Of a stretch of 64,000 bases of DNA, positions 32,047-40,454 are shown piece by piece; the stretch's first letter is position 1; the number at the start of each line of letters is the position of its first letter. Origin of the DNA: Hamadaea sp013361475 (GTDB lineage Bacteria > Actinomycetota > Actinomycetes > Mycobacteriales > Micromonosporaceae). The stretch is taken from assembly GCF_040654195.1 (NCBI RefSeq), contig NZ_JBFAHM010000004.1, positions 434,001 through 498,000 of the forward strand, written 5' to 3'. A model generated the notes under the pieces. The model worked only from the letters and a program-made list of their open reading frames with translations. It ran no database searches and was not told the origin of the DNA. The translations under genes were made by a program, and so were the position numbers.

Positions 32047-32991
32047 TCAGATCGGGAAGCGTCCGCGGCGCCAGTACCAGTGGCCGCCCGCCGTCAAGTG
32101 CTCCACGACCGCCCGCTGCAGAACGGAGCGGATCGGCAGTTCGCCGAGCGGTGTGGTCAGGTCGCGGAAGACGAACCGCCGCACCTCGACGTCGGCGTCC
32201 AGTCCTTCCGGCTCCACGTAGGGCTCCAGCTCGAACCGTTGCTGGAACCGGACGATGTTGGAGTCTTCGGGCAGGAACTTCTGCAGTTGCGGGTCGAGCA
32301 GCCACGAGCCGCAGGCGAACTCCGTGTAGTGCTCGTTAGGGAAATGGCGCGGGAAGAACGCGCGGGCCTCGTCGAGCGAGGCGTCGATTGCGTCCGGGCT
32401 CAGCGGCCCAGCCTCGGGGATGTGCAGGTCGAGGGTGCTGTCGGAGCGTTGGTGCTGCAACCGGCCCAGCTCGTACAGGCCGCCCCGTGCGTGCAGCGTC
32501 AGCCAGCTCTGCATCACCGGCCAGCCCTCGCGGTTCATCCGCCGGTCGACCGCGAGGTTGCGGCCCAGGTCCGCGAGGGTCGCCCAGGTCACGGCCTCAT
32601 CGATGCCGTGTTCCCGGTGGTACGCCGTGACGACGTCGATCATTGCCAGGTACGCGTACACGTAGAGGTGCGCCCATGCCGGACCGCGGTCGCGGGGCAG
32701 CTCGGGGCCGGGCACAAGCCAGCCGTAGCCGCCGAGGTCGGCGCGGACCAGGGCGATCGACCGGTCGAGCAGCCACCGCAACTCTGGGGTCCACAATGGG
32801 GAGTCAGGGTCCGGCCAGCCGGCCATGATCTCGGCGGCGTCGTCCGGCCGCACCGCGAGCCGGTCGAGGATCGCGGGGGCGTCGGCCTTGGCGGGCAGCG
32901 GAGCCGACGGCCCGTCGCCGGCGAGCCGGTGCACGCGTTCGACGTCCTCAACCGGTACGCCGAGCTTGGCGGCGATGTCGTCCAGATCCAC
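32047..32991 (-). CDS. Acyltransferase-domain protein (NAT_N/GNAT_C type)
   Basis: A 314-residue protein with two parts: a helical N-terminal domain ('DLDDIAAKLGVPVEDVERV') and a C-terminal domain ('LYELGRLQHQRSDSTLDLHIPEAGPLSPDAIDASLDEARAFFPRHFP') that match the N-acyltransferase N and GNAT-like C domains described for actinobacterial proteins. The acceptor is unknown. The conserved 'CGSWLLDP' follows. The GTG at 32991 is used; it has a domain-consistent position but weak ribosome binding site. The gene is transcribed alone. Confidence 0.8.
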   Translation of the reverse strand: MDLDDIAAKLGVPVEDVERVHRLAGDGPSAPLPAKADAPAILDRLAVRPDDAAEIMAGWPDPDSPLWTPELRWLLDRSIALVRADLGGYGWLVPGPELPRDRGPAWAHLYVYAYLAMIDVVTAYHREHGIDEAVTWATLADLGRNLAVDRRMNREGWPVMQSWLTLHARGGLYELGRLQHQRSDSTLDLHIPEAGPLSPDAIDASLDEARAFFPRHFPNEHYTEFACGSWLLDPQLQKFLPEDSNIVRFQQRFELEPYVEPEGLDADVEVRRFVFRDLTTPLGELPIRSVLQRAVVEHLTAGGHWYWRRGRFPI

Positions 32992-33091
32992 GCCGACGAC
33001 CCTACCCGGCCGCTGCGCGTAGTTCGTTGCGCGTCCCGATTATGTGATAACTCCTTGCGACCCGTGGCCCGCGCGCCACATCCTGACCGGC

Positions 33092-33415
33092 ATGAAACTC
33101 ATGTACTGCGCTCACTGTCAGGACATCGTCCGGCTCTTTCCGGAGAAGCGGTCCTGCAAGTGCGGTAAGTCCTGGGGCCACTACCTCGAGGACAACGCGA
33201 CCACCGTGCAGACTTGGCCGGGCCTGTCCATCGGCATCGCCAACCCGGACTTCGCCGCCGCCCATCAGACCTTCGCCGCCGAGCCGAACGCGTTCACACC
33301 GGTGTTGACCATGCGGGCGTGGATCAACCCGGCGTCGGAGCCGGATGTGAAGTTCGTGCAGGGTGAAGAAATCGAGCACGACCAGTCGGAGACCGAGTCC
33401 ATCACCGGCGCCTGA
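33092..33415 (+). CDS. Small protein with zinc-ribbon-like cysteines
   Basis: A 107-residue protein beginning 'MKLMYCAHCQDIVRLF' and 'RSCKCGKSWG', giving a Cys-x2-Cys ... Cys-x-Cys set within the first 35 residues that could bind zinc. The remainder is mixed alpha/beta ('YLEDNATTVQTW', 'MRAWINPASEPDVKF') with an acidic tail. No function is known to me. The ATG at 33092 starts directly at the cysteine module; a start at 33044 would add an unlikely tail. Confidence 0.7.
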   Translation: MKLMYCAHCQDIVRLFPEKRSCKCGKSWGHYLEDNATTVQTWPGLSIGIANPDFAAAHQTFAAEPNAFTPVLTMRAWINPASEPDVKFVQGEEIEHDQSETESITGA

Positions 33416-33442
33416 CGGCCGTGGACGGCAGGTTCGAGCCGG

Positions 33443-33952
33443 TCAGGTCAGCTCGCGCGTATACATCAAGCACGCGTCATCGTCGATACGCACGGCCCGC
33501 CCCGGCGGCACCGGTTCGCCGGCGTACATGATGCCCCGCCCGTCCGGCACGTATCCGCGTTTGGCGTACATCCGTTGGGCCGTTCCGTAGTCGGAGTAGA
33601 GGCCGACGATCGTGGTCCGCCTCGCCACGAGGCGCTCGGCCGCGTCCATCAACGCGCTGCCGATCCCCTGCCGGCGGTACGCGGGCAGCACGTTGAAGTC
33701 TTTGATCTCCGGAATGCCCGCATCCCGGAACGGCCGGTAGTCACTGTTCCAGACAACGGTGATGTAACCGGCGAACCACCCGGTCAGCTCGGCGACGACG
33801 ACAGCCCGCTCCCCCGCCGCCTGCTCTGACAGGTAGCGGCGGAACTTCGCCTCGTCCTTGCCCGGCCAGCCCAGCTCCGCGAACGCGGCCGGGATCGTCC
33901 GCAGGTCTCGTTGCGCCAGGGCGCGCAGCTTGAGGTCGACGATCACCGCCAC
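33443..33952 (-). CDS. GNAT-family N-acetyltransferase
   Basis: A 169-residue acetyltransferase. The acetyl-CoA pyrophosphate loop is 'VLPAYRRQGIGSALM' (residues about 100-114, R-x-x-G-I-G), preceded by beta strands 'GYITVVWNSDY' and followed by 'GLYSDYGTAQRMYAKRGYVPDG'. The acceptor is unknown. The GTG at 33952 fits the domain start; longer in-frame extensions have no homology. It is divergent from the micro-peptide gene at 34126, with 173 bp between. Confidence 0.85.
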   Translation of the reverse strand: MAVIVDLKLRALAQRDLRTIPAAFAELGWPGKDEAKFRRYLSEQAAGERAVVVAELTGWFAGYITVVWNSDYRPFRDAGIPEIKDFNVLPAYRRQGIGSALMDAAERLVARRTTIVGLYSDYGTAQRMYAKRGYVPDGRGIMYAGEPVPPGRAVRIDDDACLMYTRELT

Positions 33953-34084
33953 ATCGTCCCGCAGTCCGACGTGACGCGCACACGGTCGCGAGGTACGAAT
34001 CCCGATGACGTGGCAGACCTGGCGGAACCCGACGCTCATCGACCAGATTTGATGGATCCCTTTCCTTCCATCGATGATCAGCCC

Positions 34085-34120
34085 TATGATGATGATCACT
34101 TCGTTGTGATCTCCTGGAGG
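34085..34120 (+). promoter_or_regulatory. Control elements before micro-peptide: -10-like box, small hairpin, SD
   Basis: TATGAT (34085-34090) is a good -10 candidate although no clear -35 lies 17 bases upstream. GATCAC (34094-34099) and GTGATC (34106-34111) form a six-base inverted repeat with a TTCGTT loop, and TGGAGG (34115-34120) is a strong ribosome binding site for the ATG at 34126. Confidence 0.4.
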
Positions 34121-34125
34121 TGTCC

Positions 34126-34209
34126 ATGAAGAAGATGACGATCCGCCACAAGAGCGCTGTGCGCCTGCTGTCCGGAGCCCGCCGGCTCTGGATCGAATGG
34201 TGCTGGTAA
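34126..34209 (+). CDS. 27-codon peptide with Trp/Cys-rich C-terminus (candidate RiPP precursor or leader peptide)
   Basis: An ATG at 34126, five bases after the strong TGGAGG site, opens a 27-residue frame ending TAA at 34207-34209. The first 21 residues are basic (nine Lys/Arg/His) with 'RLLSGARR', and the last six are WIEWCW. A short basic leader ending in an aromatic WxxW-type core recalls P450- or radical-modified actinomycete RiPPs, but no modifying enzyme is nearby; a Trp/Cys-sensing attenuation leader is the other reading. It overlaps the start of the TPR gene by 13 bases, so translation is likely coupled. Confidence 0.6.
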   Translation: MKKMTIRHKSAVRLLSGARRLWIEWCW

Positions 34210-35924
34210 GACGCAGCCGGGCGGGCGCTTCCGAGCGCCTGCCCTATGACTGCTACCGTGACCTCGGCCCCTACGCCGGGGTCGCCGCGTTCCTCGCCGA
34301 CCTGGCCGCCGAGCATCCCCGGCAGGCCGCTCGCCACGCCGTGGAGTTGCGGGCGATCGTGCCGGCGCTGGATCCGGGTGCGGTGCCGGCCGGTGACGAG
34401 CAGCCGATCCGGTTCTATCCCGCCCGGCGTACCGCGGCGCTGGCCTTCGGCGCGGCCGAGTTCGTGGCCGCGTGCGCGGTGCGCCGCCCGCTGACCGTCC
34501 ACTTCGTGCACACCGATGCGGCCGACGAGACGACCGCGGAACTGCTGGCCACGCTGACACGACGGCTGGCGTCCGCGCCAATGATCTTGCACTTGCACGC
34601 TGGTGGGGCGCCGGAGCCGGCAGTCGAGACCAGGCCCACGGCCCTGCGGGCCATGCTCGGCGACAGCTTGGCGCGCGGCTTCTACCACCACGCCGCCCGG
34701 ACCGCGCAGCGCGGCCGGGCCGCGGTCACGCCCGAGACCGAGCTTGCCCACTGGTGGTCGTTCACGACAGGTCTGGCCACAGCGCTAGCCGCGTTGGGCC
34801 GGGCCGACGAGGCACTGCAGTTGTACGCCGAGGTGCAGGCCGTCACCGACGATCCGAAGATCACGATGTCGGCCGCCTATTCGACGGCCATGTTGTACGC
34901 CCGGCACCTGTCGGCGGCCGATCAGGATCCGGCCACGGCGAGGCGCTGGCTCGAGAAGGCGCTGGTGCTGGCCGACGAGATCACCGACGAACGGCAGCGC
35001 GTGGTGTCGAAGGTCTTCTACGAGCAGGGCATCGCGTTGTTGGACAGCCGCGCGGGCCGGGCGGAGCAGGCGCTGGCGCTGGTGAACTCCGGGCTGGCCG
35101 AGTTGGCTGCCGTGCTGGGCCCCCGCGAGCGATGGCAGGACCGGGCCCGGCTGCTGCACAACCGGGCGCAGGTGCATCTGGCGCTGGGCGACGCCGCTCG
35201 GGCGCTGGCCGATCTGGACGAGGTCGTCGCGTTCGACCCGGACAACTGCGAGTACTACGCCGACCGGGCGGCGTTGCACCGGGCCGCGGGGCGTACGAGT
35301 GCCGCCTTGGACGACTATGTGGCCGCGATCCGCCTGGGGCCGCATCTGCCGGAGGCGTACTACAACCGCGCGACGCTGTATGAGGAGACCGGTCGCAGCG
35401 GGGCGGCCCGCGAAGATCTGCGGCGCGTACTGGCGATCGATCCGGATCATCTGGACGCGCGGGTGGCGTTGGCGAACGTGGACCTGGCCCGGGGCGATCT
35501 GACGGCCGCGGAGGCCTGCGTACGCTCGGCTCCTGCTGGAAGGCGTGACGAACCGGCGTTGCTGTGCACACTGGGGTTGATCCGCTCGGAGCGTGGCGCG
35601 CTGGACGAGGCGGATGATCTGTTGACCCGGGCGCTGGAGGCGGACCCGGGGCTGGCGGAGGCGTGGACGAACCGGGCGGCCGTGCGCTTCGAGCGCGGCG
35701 ACGCGGCTGCGGCGGTGGCCGACCTGGACCGGGCGGTGGCGTTGTCCACGGCGGCCGAGCCTCGGTTCAATCGTGCGACCGCGCTCATGCGGCTGGAGCG
35801 TTGGGAGGAGGCGGCCGCCGATCTGACCGCCGCGTTGGGCGTGCCCGGGCTGGCGGCCGGGCTGCGGCGTGAGGTGCGGGCCGGGTTGAACCGCTGCCGA
35901 GCCCAGGCGTCGGCCCGTCGCTGA
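34197..35924 (+). CDS. Tetratricopeptide-repeat protein
   Basis: A 575-residue protein. Residues 1-190 are a non-repeat N-terminal domain with 'PYDCYRDLGPYAGVAAFL' and 'TVHFVHTDAADETTAELL'. Residues about 190-570 form roughly nine TPR units with clear Trp/Gly/Ala/Pro periodicity ('LHNRAQVHLALGDAARALADLDEVVAFDP', 'YYNRATLYEETGRSGAA'). TPR surfaces bind peptides or proteins, so it may act on the product of the preceding micro-gene. The ATG at 34197 lies inside that gene; the codons for residues 8-16 also form a strong RNA hairpin. No enzyme motif is present. Confidence 0.85.
   Translation: MVLVRRSRAGASERLPYDCYRDLGPYAGVAAFLADLAAEHPRQAARHAVELRAIVPALDPGAVPAGDEQPIRFYPARRTAALAFGAAEFVAACAVRRPLTVHFVHTDAADETTAELLATLTRRLASAPMILHLHAGGAPEPAVETRPTALRAMLGDSLARGFYHHAARTAQRGRAAVTPETELAHWWSFTTGLATALAALGRADEALQLYAEVQAVTDDPKITMSAAYSTAMLYARHLSAADQDPATARRWLEKALVLADEITDERQRVVSKVFYEQGIALLDSRAGRAEQALALVNSGLAELAAVLGPRERWQDRARLLHNRAQVHLALGDAARALADLDEVVAFDPDNCEYYADRAALHRAAGRTSAALDDYVAAIRLGPHLPEAYYNRATLYEETGRSGAAREDLRRVLAIDPDHLDARVALANVDLARGDLTAAEACVRSAPAGRRDEPALLCTLGLIRSERGALDEADDLLTRALEADPGLAEAWTNRAAVRFERGDAAAAVADLDRAVALSTAAEPRFNRATALMRLERWEEAAADLTAALGVPGLAAGLRREVRAGLNRCRAQASARR
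34219..34244 (+). other. Strong RNA hairpin just after micro-peptide stop
   Basis: GGGCGGGCGCT (34219-34229) pairs with AGCGCCTGCCC (34234-34244): 11 base pairs including one G-U, closed by a TCCG tetraloop. It starts ten bases after the peptide stop, inside the 5' part of the TPR frame, and could regulate read-through from the peptide to the TPR protein. Confidence 0.6.
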
Positions 35925-35930
35925 GGGACC

Positions 35931-36941
35931 CTATTCCTCCGTGACGTCTTCGAAGTCGGTCCGGCTCAGGCGCCGCCGGAACGTGTAGTAGGTCCACGCC
36001 TGGTAGGCCGCCACGACCGGGAAGATGAGCAGGAAGATGACGGTCATCAGCTTGAGCGTGTAGCTGCCGGACGCGGTGTTGGAGATGGTCAGGTCGGTGG
36101 CGGCGCCCTCGGTCGAGACCATCACGCGGGGGAACAATTCGGTGAAGATGGAGACGATGACGGCGGCCATGACGAAGGTGGTCAGCGTGAACGCCCAGCC
36201 GTCGCGTCCGCGGCCGGCGAACCAGGCGGCGGCGACGATCGCCATGATGGCCGCGATCTCGATCGGGTTGGGCAGGACACCTTTGTCGGCGACGATGTGG
36301 GTCCAGATGGCGAAGATCGCGACGATGGCCGCCACGAACGGCGCCACGCGGCCGGCTAGACGCTTGGCGCGGTCGCGTACGTCGCCGGTGGTCTTGAGGG
36401 CGATGAAGGTCGCGCCGTGGAGGACGCACAGCGCCACCAGCGTCACCCCGACGTAGAGGCCGTAGGGCTGCAGCAGGTCGGCGAAGCCGCCCGCGTACTC
36501 CTGGTCGCTTCCGATGGGCAGGCCGTGCAGGAGGTCGCCGAGGGCCACGCCGAGCAGGAGCGGCGCGACGATGCTGCCGGCGGTCATGAGGATGCTCCAC
36601 GTGGTACGCCAGCGTGGGCTCTGGTCTCGGCCCCGGAACTCGAAGGCCACGCCGCGCAGGATCAAGGCGATGAGGATCAACGCCAGCGCCAGGTAGAACG
36701 CGGAGAACATGGTGGCGTACCAGCCGGGGAAGGCGGCGAACATGGCGGCTCCGGCGACCACCAGCCACACCTCGTTGCCGTCCCACAGCGGGCCGATGGT
36801 GTTGAGGATGGTGAGCCGGTCGGGCTCGTCGCGCGACAGGTAGCGGTGCAAGATGCCGACGCCGAAGTCGAAGCCTTCCAGGATGAAGAAGCCTGTCCAC
36901 AGCGAGGCGATGAGGATGAACCAGACGTTGACCAGTGTCAT
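35931..36941 (-). CDS. cydB: Cytochrome bd ubiquinol/menaquinol oxidase subunit II
   Basis: A 336-residue membrane subunit of cytochrome bd oxidase, which reduces O2 to water with quinol electrons and supports growth at low oxygen. It has eight or nine hydrophobic helices and the family opening 'IASLWTGFFILEGFDFGVG' plus 'TIGPLWDGNEVWLVVAGAAMFAAFP'. The ATG at 36941 with GAGG six bases upstream follows the cydA stop by seven bases. No cydCD assembly genes follow; the next gene, the TPR protein, is convergent. Confidence 0.96.
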   Translation of the reverse strand: MTLVNVWFILIASLWTGFFILEGFDFGVGILHRYLSRDEPDRLTILNTIGPLWDGNEVWLVVAGAAMFAAFPGWYATMFSAFYLALALILIALILRGVAFEFRGRDQSPRWRTTWSILMTAGSIVAPLLLGVALGDLLHGLPIGSDQEYAGGFADLLQPYGLYVGVTLVALCVLHGATFIALKTTGDVRDRAKRLAGRVAPFVAAIVAIFAIWTHIVADKGVLPNPIEIAAIMAIVAAAWFAGRGRDGWAFTLTTFVMAAVIVSIFTELFPRVMVSTEGAATDLTISNTASGSYTLKLMTVIFLLIFPVVAAYQAWTYYTFRRRLSRTDFEDVTEE

Positions 36942-36948
36942 GGCGGCC

Positions 36949-38340
36949 TCACTGGATCCCGGCGGGAACAGGTGGTTCGTCGGCCGGGACGGCCGGCGAC
37001 GGTGGCAGCTCACGCCGCGCGTATCGCATCATCAGGACGAGGTCGACGATCGCCAGCACGAGATAGAGCAGGAAGAAGACGATCAGGCTGAGCACGATCG
37101 AGCTGGTGCCCACGGATGGGGACACGCCGTCGGCGGTACGCATGATGCCTTGCACCAGCCAAGGCTGTCGGCCGTTCTCAGTCAGCATCCAACCGGCGGT
37201 GTTCATGACGAACGGCAGCAGCACAGCCCACACCGACAGCCACAGGAACCGGCGGGAGGTCTCCAGTTTGTTGCGGTGTATCAGCCAGAGGCCCCATAAG
37301 CCGAGGAAGAGGACCAGGGTGGCCGTGTACGCCATGACCCGCATCGACCAGTACTGGATGAACACGTTCGGCACGTAGTTGCCCGGGCCGTACTGCTGCT
37401 GGTATTGCGCGTTGAGTTCGTTCAGCCCGATGACCTGGCCGTTCCAGTGGTTGGTGGCCAGGAGCGACAACAGGTGCGGGATGGCAATGATCTTGGTGGG
37501 GTTCTGGTCGTCGTTGCCGCCGCCGATCTGGAACGCCGAGAACGAGCACGGCTGACAGGTCTCCCACTGCGCCTCGGCCGCCGCGATCTTCATCGGCTGG
37601 TATTTCGCCTCGACGACGCCGAGTTCGCTGCCGACGAACATGGCCAGGAGCATCGTGGGGACGATGATCACCAGCGACAGCTTGGCCGAGCGGGCGAACA
37701 CCTCCACGTGGGATTTCTTGCGCAGGTGCCAGGCAGACACCGCGAGCATGACGACCGCCGCCGTCGCGAGCGCGGCCAGCAGGACGTGGGCGTAGCTCCA
37801 CAGGAACACCGGATTGGTCATCACCGCCCAGATGTCGTTGAGCTGCGGCCGGCCCGTGGCGGGGTTGTTGGTGTAGCCGACCGGATGCTGCATCCACGAG
37901 TTGGCGGCCAGGATGAAGGCGGCCGATCCGGCGGCGCCGATGGCGACGAGCCAGATCGTGGCCAGGTGCAGCCGTCGCGGCAGGCGGTCCCAGCCAAAGA
38001 TCCAGACCCCGAGGAAGGTCGCCTCGAGGAAGAAAGCGGCCAGGCCCTCCATGGCCAGTGGCGCGCCGAAGACGTCGCCGACCAGCCGCGAGTACGCCGA
38101 CCAGTTCATGCCGAACTGGAATTCCTGGACGAGCCCGGTCACGACGCCCAGTGCCACATTGATGATCAGGAGCGTCCCGAAGAACTTGGTCAGCCGCAGG
38201 TATGACGGCTCGCCGCGCCGGTGCCACACGGTCTGCAGGACGGCGGTCAGAAACGCGAGCCCGATCGTGACCGGCACGAATAGGAAGTGGTAGATCGATG
38301 TCATCGCGAACTGGATTCGCGCTAGATCTACGTTCGACAT
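36949..38340 (-). CDS. cydA: Cytochrome bd ubiquinol/menaquinol oxidase subunit I
   Basis: A 463-residue catalytic subunit. Heme ligands and proton-path residues fall where expected from E. coli CydA: His18, Glu98, Glu106 and His185; 'GRQPW' is present after the Q-loop, with Lys251 and Glu256. The short Q-loop marks the actinobacterial type. It contains CQPC (Cys262, Cys265), outside the classical E. coli pattern, facing the outer side where it could form a disulfide. cydA is the first gene of a cydAB operon. Confidence 0.97.
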   Translation of the reverse strand: MSNVDLARIQFAMTSIYHFLFVPVTIGLAFLTAVLQTVWHRRGEPSYLRLTKFFGTLLIINVALGVVTGLVQEFQFGMNWSAYSRLVGDVFGAPLAMEGLAAFFLEATFLGVWIFGWDRLPRRLHLATIWLVAIGAAGSAAFILAANSWMQHPVGYTNNPATGRPQLNDIWAVMTNPVFLWSYAHVLLAALATAAVVMLAVSAWHLRKKSHVEVFARSAKLSLVIIVPTMLLAMFVGSELGVVEAKYQPMKIAAAEAQWETCQPCSFSAFQIGGGNDDQNPTKIIAIPHLLSLLATNHWNGQVIGLNELNAQYQQQYGPGNYVPNVFIQYWSMRVMAYTATLVLFLGLWGLWLIHRNKLETSRRFLWLSVWAVLLPFVMNTAGWMLTENGRQPWLVQGIMRTADGVSPSVGTSSIVLSLIVFFLLYLVLAIVDLVLMMRYARRELPPSPAVPADEPPVPAGIQ

Positions 38341-38410
38341 CGGCTCAGTATGGTGGACTATACGGGCTTAAGGTTTGGATTTCGCGAAGACCCCGAAAGG
38401 GACAGCACGG

Positions 38411-39061
38411 ATGTCGCAGACTTCCGGCGAGGACCACAAGCCCCGTTGGATCCCGCCCGCCGTCAAGTACCACCCCAAGGTGGACGACGACCTGCTGACC
38501 GGGTTCCGCCATCCCAGCGGACGCCCCGGTGAACTGCGCGGCTTCTTCGCCACGACGATCGCCATCTCGCTGGTCGTCTGGGATCTGTCGTTCTCGCTCG
38601 GCGCGTACCACACGGTGTTCTATTACCGATTGCTGCAGATCTTCGTCGTGTGTGCGGTTCTGCTCCTCGGTGCGCTGGTTCTGCGCCGGCACGTGACGGT
38701 ACGACCCTGGATGCTCGCCATCTTCGCGATCCCGGTCGTCTGGCTGACCTGGCGGCTGATCGTCCCGATCGGCGGCCACTGGCGCGACGTCTACCGCGCC
38801 ATCGACGTCCTGCTGATCGGCCTCGTCCTGCTGACTCTGCCGGTCACACTGTGGGTGGTGGCCCGCATCCTGGCGCCGGAGTACTTCGAGCTGTCGACGC
38901 TGCGGCTGAGGCTGGCCAGCGCCGGCATCATCCTGGTGGTGGCGGTCGCTGGCCTGCTGACCGGTCAGTTCAACGATCATGTCGTCAACTGTCACGACTT
39001 CGTCGTCGCCGGGGACGACACCCCGGCGAACTGCCTGAACGCTCCGACCGGCGGAAAGTAG
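38411..39061 (+). CDS. Membrane protein of unknown function, 216 aa
   Basis: A protein with a basic N-terminal 45 residues ('HKPRWIPPAVKYHPKVDDD') and four hydrophobic helices, then a short outer tail containing two Cys ('NDHVVNCHDFVVAGDDTPANC') that may be disulfide-bonded. No family is recognised. The ATG at 38411 after AAGGGA is preferred over a TTG at 38375. It is divergent from cydA (70 bp), which may mean joint control with the oxidase. Confidence 0.75.
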   Translation: MSQTSGEDHKPRWIPPAVKYHPKVDDDLLTGFRHPSGRPGELRGFFATTIAISLVVWDLSFSLGAYHTVFYYRLLQIFVVCAVLLLGALVLRRHVTVRPWMLAIFAIPVVWLTWRLIVPIGGHWRDVYRAIDVLLIGLVLLTLPVTLWVVARILAPEYFELSTLRLRLASAGIILVVAVAGLLTGQFNDHVVNCHDFVVAGDDTPANCLNAPTGGK

Positions 39062-39152
39062 AGAACCTTTCGCAATTCCCACCCCAGGCTGCGTTAACCC
39101 CCGGCATGATTGCCGGATGGGCCTGGCGGCCCGGACAGATCACGGGGATCTC

Positions 39153-40451
39153 ATGGACGCGAAAGCTACGAGCGTGGCGATCGTCGGCGGCGGTTTCGCC
39201 GGGGTCGCCTGCGCCAAACGGTTGGCCGGCCAGCCCGGCATTCAGGTCGAACTGTTCGATAGCGCCGGATACCACCAGTTTCAGCCGTTGCTGTATCAGG
39301 TGGCCACCGCCGAACTCACCTTCGAGGACATCCGGTTCGATCTCGCCCGCCTCTTCCACGGCAAAGGCGCCGTGCGCGTACGCAAGGCGGACGTCACCGC
39401 GATCGATCCGGACGCGATGACGGTCAGCGTCGACGGCGGCGAGACCGTCTCGGCCGACTACATCGTGCTGGCCGCCGGCGCGCGGCCGAACTTCTTCCAC
39501 ACGCCCGGCGCCGACGAGTACGCCTACCCGCTCTACAGCGTCGAGGACGCCCGCCACGTTCGCGGCCGGATCGTCCAGCTGTTCGAAGACGTGTCCGCCA
39601 AGCCGGAGCTGGCCGACGAGGGCGCGCTGACGTTCGTCGTCGTCGGCGGCGGGCCGACCGGCGTCGAGACCGCCGGGGCGCTGTCGGAACTCGTCCGCGA
39701 CGTGATGCCGCACGTGTATCCGGACGTCCCGCCGGGCGCCGCGCAGGTCATCCTGGTCGATCTGGGGCACCACCTGCTGTCCGGGTTCTCCCCGGAGGCC
39801 GGCGACTACGCGGCGAACCAGCTGCATCGGCGCGGTGTGAAGCTGCAGTTGGGCGTACCGGTGAAGGAAGTCGGCGCCGAGAGCGTGACCCTGGGCGACG
39901 GGACGGTCATCCCCACGCGTCTGGTGGTGTGGGGCGGCGGCGAGCAGGCGGCGGCGATCGCCGGAGCCGCGGGCCTGGCCCAGGGCCGGGGCGGGCGCAT
40001 CGACGTGGAGCCGGACCTGACGGTGCCCGGCCACCCGAAGATCTTCGCGGTCGGCGACGTGGCCAACATCCCGTTCGGCGACGAGGTCCTGCCGCAGCTC
40101 GGCAGCGTCGCGCAGCAGGCGGGTCACTGGGCGGGCGACAACATCCTGCTGCTGGAAGAGGGCAAACCGGCCCGGCCGTTCCATTACCGGGACAAGGGAA
40201 TCATGGCGATGATCGGCCGCAAGGCGGCCGTCGCCGAGATGGGCGCGCACCGGCACGAGATCCACGGCCGGGTCGCCTTCGCCGCCTGGCTGGGCGTGCA
40301 CGCCGAACTCCTGGGCAACATCGGCGCCGAGCTGAAGGCCTTCGTCGCCTGGGCCGAGGAGTTCTACGTGCGCCCGCACCACCGCACCGCCGCGCTGCTG
40401 GAGCCGTCGCGGATCGACATGCCGCGCATCGACTGGGAACAGAAGGGCTGA
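39153..40451 (+). CDS. Type II NADH:quinone oxidoreductase-like FAD protein
   Basis: A 432-residue flavoprotein that likely passes electrons from NAD(P)H to quinone without pumping protons. It has the FAD motif 'VAIVGGGFAGVACAKRL' at the N-terminus, the NADH motif 'VVVGGGPTGVETAG' near residue 168, 'YHQFQPLLYQVATAEL' typical of NDH-2, and the second FAD motif 'IFAVGDVANIP'. The C-terminus has a short amphipathic segment for membrane contact. The ATG at 39153 has GGGGA upstream. It heads a five-gene operon: the next gene starts three bases after it. Confidence 0.92.
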   Translation: MDAKATSVAIVGGGFAGVACAKRLAGQPGIQVELFDSAGYHQFQPLLYQVATAELTFEDIRFDLARLFHGKGAVRVRKADVTAIDPDAMTVSVDGGETVSADYIVLAAGARPNFFHTPGADEYAYPLYSVEDARHVRGRIVQLFEDVSAKPELADEGALTFVVVGGGPTGVETAGALSELVRDVMPHVYPDVPPGAAQVILVDLGHHLLSGFSPEAGDYAANQLHRRGVKLQLGVPVKEVGAESVTLGDGTVIPTRLVVWGGGEQAAAIAGAAGLAQGRGGRIDVEPDLTVPGHPKIFAVGDVANIPFGDEVLPQLGSVAQQAGHWAGDNILLLEEGKPARPFHYRDKGIMAMIGRKAAVAEMGAHRHEIHGRVAFAAWLGVHAELLGNIGAELKAFVAWAEEFYVRPHHRTAALLEPSRIDMPRIDWEQKG

Positions 40452-40454
40452 GCT

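Noticed and set aside
34126..34209. Known lasso, lanthipeptide or thiopeptide precursor
   Set aside because: No Ser/Thr/Cys pattern, no leader motif and no matching cyclase, dehydratase or YcaO gene nearby; only a looser RiPP-like or leader-peptide reading can be supported.
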